64,000 nucleotides of DNA, from assembly GCF_020921035.1 (NCBI RefSeq), contig NC_063160.1, positions 15,775,095-15,839,094 on the forward strand, given 5' to 3'. Source of the stretch: Rhodamnia argentea (taxonomy: Eukaryota; Streptophyta; Magnoliopsida; Myrtales; Myrtaceae). Positions 35,769 to 45,299 of the stretch are shown here, piece by piece (position 1 is the first letter of the stretch; each line of letters opens with the position of its first letter). Below the pieces are notes generated by a model. The model was given only the letters and a program-made list of their open reading frames with translations. It was not told where the DNA came from and did no database searches. The translations under genes and the position numbers were made by a program.

Positions 35769-37009
35769 GACCCATGGGATTTTGGGGAAATGCTGTTTAA
35801 TTTGTCGATGTCATCTGGTGGTTTTTGTTTTCAGAGATATTGTCATCATCATGTGATTGCTTTTCGAATTATTCCGCAACTGGAGGCTTTACAGCTTCTA
35901 CCTTTGGAATGTTACTGTTTGTTTACTGTGTTATATACCATATTCTCTCTCTCCCTCTCTTCGCGAGAAATTATTTGATGAACGTGATGTATACTAAATC
36001 GAATCTGAACCATCGAAATAGACGATTTTCGCCTCTATTTTGGCGGCGCCTGATTAGGAGGTCGGCCTGGGTGTCACGCGAGGGAGAAACGAACCTTCCC
36101 GCAATTATGAGGTCTAACGTAGTTTAGTGTCCGAAATTTCTGAAATATGAGGTCTAACTCGAACTCAAGTATGGATAGTCAATGCTATATTTAATCGTTA
36201 AAATATTCGAGTCCAACTTTATTTGATTTGAATTCTTGAGTTAATGACAAATCATTTCTCTAAGTAAAGTAGACTACTGTTTGCTAAACACACACAAAAA
36301 AAAAAAAGTAAACTTTTGTTTTAATTGAGTTTACTAGTAGGACTACTATATCCAAACTCGATTCGAACTTGATAAGAATGTATACAATACTTGACAAGAT
36401 CGGCTCAAATAGCTCATAAGTTGCTCTCATCGTTTTGTAAATCTAGTGGTACGAATAACCTTCGTAGCCGCGTTACTTGTACACTACATCGATTGTCCAT
36501 AATTACTCACTAAATGCGTCTCGTCTCTGCACTTAAAGGTGTCAACGAGCCGGGTCAAGCCGAATCTCATATAGGCTTAATCCGGCTCGAAATCAAATAA
36601 TGCCAAGTTCAGCCTGGCTCGGGCCGACTCGATACTTTAATCATATACGTCCAAGATATTCAGTTTGGGTCGGGTCTGATTTGGTTGAGATTTTTTTTTT
36701 TATAATAATCTTTTGTGAAAAGACAAACAATATTGATCAGAATTTGCAAAACTAGAAGATTAATTCTACATGTTGGGGTCGTCAGATAGGAGCGAAAGAC
36801 TATTGAAATATCATAATCACATAGATTATCATCTGAACTATGCTTCTAATCATCACGTGACCAACTCTTCAACAAAAGAAAACTGTAAAATCAAAACCCA
36901 TTTTCAAAACTAAATGCCCACGAAAAAAGGAAAATAAAGAAAATTAAAAAAAAAATTCAATCAAAGAAACGACTTTCACAGCCTCAGAAGGAAGGCAGTA
37001 GAGGTTATG

Positions 37010-37740
37010 CGTAAATCACGAATTCTCATCCATAAGCGCAAATAGCTCATCTCTTTCATCACCGGCAACTGTTCAAAACATAATGGAAAGTCGTAAACTC
37101 GAAGAAAAATACTTCACACCCAAAGCCCGTAAGAGACCCAGGAGAGCTTTGCTAAGATTTATAAAAACCAAAGAAATTACGAAGGGAAAATGAAGATCAA
37201 TTGGCCTCATAGAGAAGACTAGATATGTCCGCACTATTAGATTCAATCATGGGCCATCTGCAATCAAATTCACCAACCAGAGCAAAGAAATAAACTTTTT
37301 TTTACCAGAATCTCAGGAACAAGAGAAAAGAAGAAAGAAAAATCGAAGCTTGGTGTTTCTGTTTTGGGGGGAAAAGGGACTCAGAATATGGGTGGTGATA
37401 TTTCAGGATGGTCGGCAAGGCCCCAATCGGACCCAGTTACGACGAACGAGACCTCTCACGATACAATCGTCACCGTCCCCGAAAAACCATTTTTTTCCTT
37501 TCAATCTGATCCATTTGAAAACAAGAAAACGATGGGCATCAGATGACGCAACCCTAATCGGGAAACAGAAATTGGAAGCACGGAAGGAGAACCCTCGAGA
37601 GAGATGAAGCAGGGAGAGATCTGAGAGAGGTGAACAGCGACGGGGAAGGGGGGAGATGGTGGGGTTTGGGGTTTCGGTTCGTGCGACTTTGCTTATAAAT
37701 AGGAAATTTTGGGGACTAGGGTTTCTTCTGAATAGGACTC
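37010..37740 (-). promoter_or_regulatory. Orphan promoter and leader without a visible gene
   Basis: The minus strand has CCTATTTATAAGC (TATA at 37693-37702), then after about 30 bases a pyrimidine-rich leader (CACCATCTCCCCCCTTCCCC, CTCTCTCAGATCTC) typical of plant transcription starts. No ORF longer than a few tens of codons follows before the boundary with R1' near 37010. It looks like the 5' end of a gene cut off by the duplication; a non-coding transcript is the alternative. Confidence 0.45.
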
Positions 37741-38371
37741 GGCCGAGAAAGGGGGGGACCGTCGGAAGTGGCCGGCATTGAGGGATGGCGCTGTAGGCGT
37801 CCGGCGTGCACTCGGGCGCAAGAAAGTGACGGAATCTCGGTGGACCTCCGCGGATTGGGCGTCGCGAGGAGGGAGACGTCGCGGTGAAGAAGATGATGAG
37901 CAGTAGTAGGGTTGGGCCTGGGTTATTTGAGTCTTCAATTGGCCCGTCTTCTTTTCATTCCCGGGCCTGTACTTTATTTTTCGGGCCGCAATGGTACCGG
38001 CCCTCATTGAAACAGTACCAAGTTCCGGCCCGAAAATTAAGGGAATTCTCTGTCCGGGTCGGGTCGGGTCGGGCCGGCGCGGGCCTTTTATCTTATACCC
38101 ACGAGCTGATTTAGTTTTGAAGTTTCCTCATCGTGCAGCTAATTCCAAAACTTGCAAAAAAATATCATGCAATTGAGTACTTTCATAACATCCGTAGATT
38201 TCAATTTCATTAGATAAACGTACGGTCCATTCAGATAGGTTTTCTTCTTACAAATGACGTGGAATCACAATTGCTCGATCCCTCGAGCTCGATGCATCCA
38301 TCCATGTCTCTGACGATCGATCATTAAATCCTTTGGATCATGTGGAAGGTCCAAAGGCGGAAGTGGGGACG

Positions 38372-38737
38372 TCAACAAGAACAAGCTCCGTTGCGGCAAT
38401 ACGGGCTGCAGTGTGGCGTCGGGGAACGTGGCGGCGTGCACGGCGTGTACCTTTCGTTCTGCACATCACGGCCACAGCCGGCGATATTCCGGTACGGGGA
38501 AGATCCAGCCCCAGAGACCGCCAGGCTAGCGCCGAGTATGCCCGGATCTGATATCGCCTCCAGCTCGAGTTGCAGGTCGGCTATGCGACGGCCGGCAGCG
38601 TCGACTTTGGACAGCGGCGGAGCGGCGGCGGAGACATTGCACCCTAACGACCACGTCGCGGCTCGACATGGGAAGGAGAGGGCGAGGATGGAGAGAAGCG
38701 AGAGGAGGAGGAGAGCCTTGTTCAAGGGGAGCTCCAT
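38372..38737 (-). CDS. Divergent secreted cysteine-rich RALF-like peptide precursor
   Basis: 121 residues on the minus strand; start chosen at 38737 because MELPLNKALLLLSLLSILAL is a clean signal peptide, while the frame upstream to 38890 is not. The tail GCGRDVQNERYTPCTPPRSP then HCSPYCRNGACSC aligns with the tails of the genes at 35379 and 43049 (CGR...RYT-C-P) but keeps extra cysteines where those have tyrosines. Seven cysteines follow the signal peptide (33, 88, 100, 110, 114, 119, 121). The pro-region has GRRIADLQLELEAISDPG, a possible RRxL-like processing site of RALFs. It lies inverted between the two tandem copies. Alternatives: another cysteine-rich peptide class. Confidence 0.6.
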   Translation of the reverse strand: MELPLNKALLLLSLLSILALSFPCRAATWSLGCNVSAAAPPLSKVDAAGRRIADLQLELEAISDPGILGASLAVSGAGSSPYRNIAGCGRDVQNERYTPCTPPRSPTPHCSPYCRNGACSC

Positions 38738-39939
38738 GCGAGAGGATGTCAAGCCAGCGGCTGTGGGTTGATTGGGGGAGGTATGAAACGCAGGCCACCG
38801 ACAGCTTGCTGGAAACGATGGGATTGGACTGCAAAACGGATTCACGGACTTTAAAAAGGATTCACGGGTCGTGCCAACCCGGGCCCCCATGAGCGACCTA
38901 GAATTAGATTAAATCAAAATAATTCATTTACATACGACCGCCGGCGTCGAAAAGAAATGGATTAATACTATGAAAAGCTTTAAATTAATATATTTGTGAC
39001 AAATTTACCCTTAGCACATCACATAATAGTTGACGGATGTGTCAATTTAGGATTTTGACCTTCCATTTGTCACAAGTATACGGGTTTAAGATTGTTGGTG
39101 ATATTAACCAAATTTAATAGAAACTAATGTGGGGTAAAATTTATCACAAGTATAATAATTTGAGGTTATTAATGGTCAAAAAATTAGTTTGAGGTAAATT
39201 TATCGCATGTATACAAATTATTTATCACAGGTGTGTCAACTTGGGTATTTTTGGTGATATTAATATTCGATTTTTTGTATGTAAAGTTGATAGGATTTAA
39301 AAGTGAGATTGAGATGGGCACGTGAACAAACAGACCCATCCGAAGAAGTACCAAGAAAGTTGAAGTCGGGTTAGGAGAAACTTTTTGTGGCTCAAAAAGT
39401 TGTATTTCTATCTAAAGGTTGGTTTGTTTCGTGGAAAATATTATTGGAGCGTGGTTCATGTTCTCTATCGATAGGAAAGCATGGATATCTATAATAGCTA
39501 CTAAACTCTTTTTGGCATGTAATAGAGAGGTGTGAAGTGCGAACTATAATGGAATCATATACTGAATGTAACCCTAGTTTAAGGGGGAATTAAGATAAAC
39601 CTTGTATCTTGATTTTTCTTTCTTGCTTTTACACTTGATTTCGTTATGGGTGTGCACTGAATCCTAACAAATACGAAATTTCTGAAAAATATTTTTCGAA
39701 AAGTTATTTTTCAGGAAAATAATAAGATTTTTCCGTATTTAGTTGAAATCTGAAGGTGAACTGGAAAATATTTTATGTTGTTTAATGAACCGAGGTCTCA
39801 AGCCCGAATCTCCGACTCCCGGGCACAAGTACGAGCAGTGGTCTTAGGTCCATCGAAACCGAGCCCGAGAACTCGGCGCCCGTCCTCGCTCCCTTGTGAT
39901 AGCCTGATTTTCGTATGTCTGTCTAACGAGTAAAACGGA

Positions 39940-40215
39940 TTATGTAATGAAGTTTTGTTGAGAATGTGAGATTATCTGATGCTGAGTGAAGTACATCTTT
40001 GATGCTTGGGCGGGCCACGCCGGCTGCTCATCTTCTATATGCCTTCGGTTCCTCCTCTTCCTCTTCCTCTTCCTCTTCTTCTTCTTCAATGAGCTCGTTT
40101 TGCAGGATGGTTCCAGTTAAGCGGTCGCTACACAATGCATGGAGGCTGACGAAGCATTTTAGGTCAAGTATATGTTTTATGCACATCAATAATTTATAAA
40201 ACATATTATTTTACT
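39940..40215 (-). pseudogene. Captured promoter and first codons of the C9orf85-like gene, copy B
   Basis: The block 39997-40215 again matches 30371-30590; the ATG is at 40032 with MSSRRGPPKHQ, identical to the source over 11 residues. The frame then leaves the gene and stops after 19 codons. The upstream (GAA/GGA)n tract is longer than in the source. The second half of the gene is absent. Confidence 0.7.
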
Positions 40216-41207
40216 TATATTAATTTCAAGACTTGATTCATATTCCCCATCGTTAGGAAAGCACGAGATTCGGAGACTATGAATAGTTATTGTTATAAAT
40301 TATCTCTTTCACGTGTAATTGAAGGATGGGATAAGAGGTACGATGTGCTAATTATAGTGGAATCCTCTGCATGACGTAGTCCTAATTTAACGTGAATCAG
40401 GATACATTTTATTTCGCTTTTTCTTTCTTATTTTACGTTTTACTTCGTTATAATTATGTGTCAGATTCTAACAGCATTGAGCTCTCCATGTGGGGTTCCG
40501 CTGGAGAGGGCCAATGTCAACAGATAGCAAAGGAAGAGAGCCTTCGTCGAATTGAGTCGCATGGCGACTTTGGCCAGATGCTTTTCAGTGCTGACTAAGG
40601 AGTACGGAGGGAGGGACCAAAAGAGCTCTTAGAGATGACAAGCCTCTGTTCGTGCATGTGTGGTTATGAATAGAGGACGGTGAGCCTCGCGCTCCATCAT
40701 CCTATCGTTCAAGAAAAAATAAAAAAGATAAATGAATTTACATCATATTAATAAGAATTCTATTAGCATAATAATTTTTGGGTGACTGTAAGAATGACAG
40801 TCTATTGTGACCCACAAATTCTTAAAAATGTAGCTCCCACAATAATTTGTAATTAATTATTAATTATATTTTTGTCACAAATAAATAGACTGTTAGCATA
40901 ATAGCCGTCCAAAGATTGTTACATAACCAATTCCCTAATGATAAACACGAGCATTTGTCGCAACGAAACTGCAGTTAATTTACAATTTGAACTTACTTTT
41001 TGGGCAAATTGCACCTTAAATCCTAAACCATATGTGAGACGTGCAATCTCCCAATTTAATCGAGTTTTAAAATTTTCAATTGATTCAATAAAGTCTTGGA
41101 ACTTTGTTTAACAAATGAAATTAAGCCCTAAACCACGTATCATAATTGTAATTTAAGGATGCCATGCGGGTAATTTTAGGTATTGTTCATTGAAATGACT
41201 TTGATTG

Positions 41208-41978
41208 CACTTTTTCGCGGAAAGTCATCCAGAGAGTCATAAACATATTGTACAACGGCCAATTTAGTCATAAATTTTTCGGTTGCGTAAATTTAGTTCT
41301 AAATTTTTTGACGATTTGCCAATTTAGTCCTAAACATTTCAATTGTGTCAATATAGTCATAACCCTTTTGATGATTTTCTAATTTAGTCATAAATATTTT
41401 AAGGATTTACAAATGAAAATTGCTGTAGTGGAAAACTTTTGCAATTTTTCTTTTTAATTTCTGAATTCTTTTTCTTTTTCTTTTCTCCATTTTTCCCTCT
41501 GTCGAGTCCCAGTCGACAGCCGTTCTCACCCAAGGCTAGCCAGGGTAGCGGTCACCTGAGATAAACGATCTCCACCGGCCATCGATGAGGCTCGGCGGAG
41601 AAAAAAATAAAAAGAAAGAAAGAAAGAAAAAGAAAGAGGTAAAAAAAAAGAAGTAATTCAGAATTTCTTAAAAAATTGTGAAAATTATGCACGTCTGCGC
41701 CTACCATCTTGACTAGACTATCATGCCATTGCTTTTCCAACCGAAATTGGCCGGAAGAACTAAGTTGACAAATTATTAAAAGGTTTATGGCAAAAATTGA
41801 TCATGGTCCAAATGTTTATGATACAAATGTCACAATTGAAAGGTTTAGGACTAAACTAGCTGCCGTAAAATGAGTTTAGGACTGAATAGATATAATTAAA
41901 AAGTTTATGACTGAATTAGCCGTTGTACATAGGTTTGTGAATTTTTGGACAAATTTCATCACTTTTTTTTTTTAAATA
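41208..41978. mobile_element. Long-TIR Mutator-like element inside duplication copy 2
   Basis: Sister of 33868-34646, with the same arms and GC-rich core (about 41505-41600). It differs by scattered substitutions and a shorter AAAG repeat. Confidence 0.6.
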
Positions 41979-43009
41979 TGACTTAATTGAATCAATTGAA
42001 CTATTTTAAAACTTGATTACTTTTTGTAGGCAAGATGTCGAATTTCCGATACACTTTTCCATACTAATTTTGAAGACATAAAGTTTGCATTTCCATGTGA
42101 AGAACTCACAAGAACTTCTTAGATTCGTGGCTAGTGCGCCTAAGTCCAAAACAACAGTACCCCCGCACATGGCTTCAGGCCATCCACGCTAACCCACGAG
42201 GCTCGCAAGCAGACACGATTTTGAGGGCCCTCTTTTTCGGCAAAGAACTTTTGCGATTTGGATGTTTCTTTTGAGCCCCTTTTTGCGATTCGTCGACGTG
42301 AAAGCCAAGCCCCAACCCCAACCACGTCGGCCGGCTGAAGGTGCTCTTTGATTTGAATGTAGCAGATCATATGTCGTGTTCAAATCGGATCGACTCAGAG
42401 TGATCTTAGGGCTTAAGAATGTCGTCCTATGGGTGAAGTCTTATTACATGTACATGGATGAGACGCTTTGTGTGAATCGATATAGACCAGTCAAATTACA
42501 AATTTAAGTCTCTCGTAGTGACAAAATGGAAAAACGAGTCCCGAAAAGTTGACACCGGGGTAGGGAAAAAACGTATTGTGGCTTAAAAGGTCGTATTTCT
42601 ATCTAAACCTTAATGTAATATGATATTAACAGCTATAATAGCTAATATATGTGTATTTTTGTCTTTGGTACTCCAAGAGTGAACATGTGGGAAATCCAAC
42701 TTCCATTTACCTTCTATATAGTTCTTTTTTTTTTTTAATAACGGAAGCAACTAATCTGATAATTTGATAATAACGACAGCTAAATACATGATAATGATAT
42801 ATAAATTTATGGCTAAGGTTGTATTATTTTTTGCAGTTGTCGTGGAAGTATTTCCTATAAAGAGGATGAAAGAAACCTCCGCAAAGTGACATGTAGGGTG
42901 GCCCCGTGACCTATGTCCGGACGCCTGTCCCACTACTGCTGTGTCTGGCCAGTCCATTGAATAAAGACCTGCAACAAGTAGCCAGAGAGTCAACCATCAC
43001 CTACTCTTC

Positions 43010-43012
<3 letters not shown>

Positions 43013-43044
<32 letters not shown>
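43013..43044. repeat. Expanded (GA)n tract in the leader of the second peptide gene
   Basis: About 16 GA units end a few bases before the ATG at 43049. The sister gene at 35379 has only about five units at the same place. Confidence 0.85.
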
Positions 43045-43047
<3 letters not shown>

Positions 43048-43048
43048 C

Positions 43049-43432
43049 ATGGCTGTCAATAATTCCGGGAAGGTTCGTTTCTCCCTCGCGTGGTGGTCCC
43101 TGCTCGCAACCGCGGCTGTAGTAGCTCTGATCAGCTGTCGGGGAGCGAGGGCCGCTTTGGAAGCCGGCAACGCCACCACTCCGCGGCGGTGCCACGGGGG
43201 CGAGTGCCTCATCGCTTACCGGCAACCGGAGGTGGAGCTGATGGCGGTGCTGGACCCGGAGCAGGCCCTGGTCAGCATGGTGGCGGCCCTCAAACCTGGA
43301 GAGGCCGTGGGAAGTTCCGGGAGTCAGGGAAACCCCGCCGATTGCGGCCGCACAGGGCCCGGACGGTACACATCATGCGTTCCCGAGAGCAATTTGGACC
43401 CTCACTACAACCCTTATCCCCGTAAGGCGTAA
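43049..43432 (+). CDS. Small secreted RALF-like peptide precursor, copy 2
   Basis: 127 residues, one exon, tandem sister of the gene at 35379. It has the same signal peptide pattern, CHGGECLIAYRQPEVELMAV block and LDPEQALVSMVAALKPGEAV, but the tail has diverged: DCGRTGPGRYTSCVPESNLD, ending HYNPYPRKA. As in its sister the last two cysteines of a canonical RALF are missing. The frame is intact, so two full-length copies have been kept. Differences cluster after residue 80, in the expected mature region, while the pro-region is nearly identical. Confidence 0.65.
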   Translation: MAVNNSGKVRFSLAWWSLLATAAVVALISCRGARAALEAGNATTPRRCHGGECLIAYRQPEVELMAVLDPEQALVSMVAALKPGEAVGSSGSQGNPADCGRTGPGRYTSCVPESNLDPHYNPYPRKA

Positions 43433-43683
43433 GACCCATGGGATTTTGGGGAAATGCTGGTCAATTTGTCGATATCATTTGGTGGTTTTTGTTTTCAGAG
43501 ATATTGTCATCATCATGTGATTGCTTTTCGAATTATCCCGCAACTGGAGGCTTTACAGCTTCTTCCTTTGGAATGTTATTGTTTGTTCGCTGTGTTATAT
43601 ACCAGATTCTCTCTCTCTCTTTTCGCGAGAAATTATTCGATGAACGTGATGTATACTAAATCGAATCTGAACCATCGAAGTAG

Positions 43684-44226
43684 ACGATTTTCGCCTCTAT
43701 TTTGGACGGTGCCTGATTAGGAGGTCGGCCGACAAGGATCTCAAAACTTCCGACGAAAGGAACCCCCCTCTCACTCTATGAAGTTAGATAGGGCATCTCA
43801 TGGTAGTCGGTGATACCGACAACCTTAGTATATCCATCGGTATTGCTTTCTCAAGGGAGTATTGCTTGGGCGTACGTGCTAAGAACGGTCCGTTAGATTC
43901 ATTTACTACAATTGACGTGACAAATCGTAAATGAGTTTTAAATAAGGTCACGTCTTAACAAGGGCCCCCTTGTGGATATGCGAAAACGTTTGCCGACACT
44001 CCCATCCGAGCAGTGAGCAAAATTCCACATCGTACCTAAAGTTCACATGGCCCAAAGTTCTCGTTTCCCATTTACTCATCGAGCTGCTGCTTTTACTCTC
44101 CCTTTTTTGGTGATTATTTTCAGGAAAATCAATGATAAAGAAGAGGTTAGTAGTGCGTGGAGACATAAGGGACCATCGACCCTGCTAAAGAAGATGAGAA
44201 GAGAATCTAATCTGTATGTCTTAAAG
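43684..44226. repeat. S repeat unit, first copy
   Basis: Runs from TTTTCGCCTCTATTTTGG through CAAAACTTCCGACGAAAGGA and CACATCGTACCTAAAGTTCA to AGAATCTAATCTG. It is repeated at 45300-45855 and its tail again at 52671-52720. Several phrases (CATCCGAGCAGTGAGCAAAA) look like degenerate element sequence; no gene is present. Confidence 0.7.
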
Positions 44227-45299
44227 GGCCCGCATGAAAATCATTCTGATTCTCTGATTCTATTTCTTAGAACAAAAAAAGATGAGAAATCTATTTGGTA
44301 ATGTAAATGATTCTGATTATGTTTCCAAAATCAGTTTTAAAGAAAAATCCAGAACAAAAAAAAAAAATAGTTCTAAAAAAAATCACTTTTGAGAATCACA
44401 AAATAAAATGAAGTCTCACATCTCTCACTTTTCCCTTTCAATTCTTTCATCACTTTTCCCTCAACCTAATAAAAATAAAATAGAATAAAATAAAAAATTT
44501 CGAAAAAAATTGGAAATGTTTTAAAAAATCACAAAAAATTTAGAAAATTCCTAAAAATGGAAGAAGCTTAGATTAGGCTAGTTTGACCTCATTTTCCTAA
44601 ATTTGGGCTTAAATTTTTTAGATTTCATAGATTTCACTCTTATGTAAAAAAATATTGCAAAGATGAGGGCATCCAACATGCAGATGATAACATATATACT
44701 TGTAGTTGTGCGTCACAAAATGTGACCATCTACACGTGAAGCTGAAGTCAAACACCCACTTGGATTTAGGACAGAAGCTGCAAAATGATAGTGAAGGACT
44801 TGTACTTCGTATCAAGGAAGATAATTTTTTTTTTTGTCAAAGGATAATTTGGTTATTCATTTGCTATATTTGCATGTATTTTGGACAACACAACGTTTAA
44901 AGAAAAAATGAGTTATTAATATGGGAACCGTCCCATGCTTCAATCGAATTTCAAACATCATGTATTAAAATTTATGTTTCATTTATGATATGCTAAAAAA
45001 AAATAATGTATTTTAAATTATTTTAGTTTGCATTTAAAATTAGTGTTCAATTTAGGATGAAATTTTACAAAATAACTACATAGTTATTTGACTTAAATGA
45101 AAAAAAAATTAGGAAGAGAAACAGTTTTTCGAAATAGAAATTTTGTGCAATTATTAAACGCGTTTTTATTCCATGAACAGAAATTTTGAGTAGTTATCAA
45201 ACACGTTATTATTCTCTAAAACTTATCCAGGAACGGAATTAGAAAATGTCATTTTAATCGGAATCGGTTTTCTGGAACATAATGGTTACCGTGCGCAGC
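44227..45299. mobile_element. TIR element inserted at the edge of the S repeat
   Basis: Left end GCCCGCATGAAAATCATTCT, right end inverted GCTGCGCACGGTAACCATTA, the same end type as the MITE at 3990-4351. The body is AT-rich and non-coding. It separates two copies of S, so it either inserted near the junction or was carried during duplication. Confidence 0.5.

Larger units (their letters stand above)
30655..36065. repeat. Tandem duplication, copy 1
   Basis: Order inside the unit: R1 (30660-31566), R2 (31571-32660), captured promoter (32672-32890), R3 (32890-35110), peptide gene block (35180-36065). All blocks recur in the same order and orientation in copy 2 (36115-43720), usually with only scattered differences. 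Copy 1 lacks the 1.9 kb present between R1 and R2 in copy 2 (junction near 31566) and about 340 bases upstream of the peptide block (junction near 35090). R1 includes an element-like GGCTGGGTCGGGCC patch at 31110-31245. Confidence 0.85.
36115..43720. repeat. Tandem duplication, copy 2
   Basis: Holds R1' (36120-37010), R2' (38911-39990), captured promoter (39997-40215), R3' (40215-42412) and the peptide block (42751-43720), in the same order as copy 1. Extra to copy 2 are 37010-38911 (an orphan promoter and an inverted peptide gene) and about 42413-42750. The extra 340 bases contain a diverged copy of a phrase also present in R2 (TCGTATTTCTATCTAAA), so local rearrangement is likely. Confidence 0.85.

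Noticed and set aside
36100-36127. Phrase GAGAAACGAACCTTCCCGCAATTATG downstream of the first peptide gene as a fourth gene start (antisense)
   Set aside because: It is a short inverted echo of the peptide gene's own first codons region and does not continue into coding sequence.
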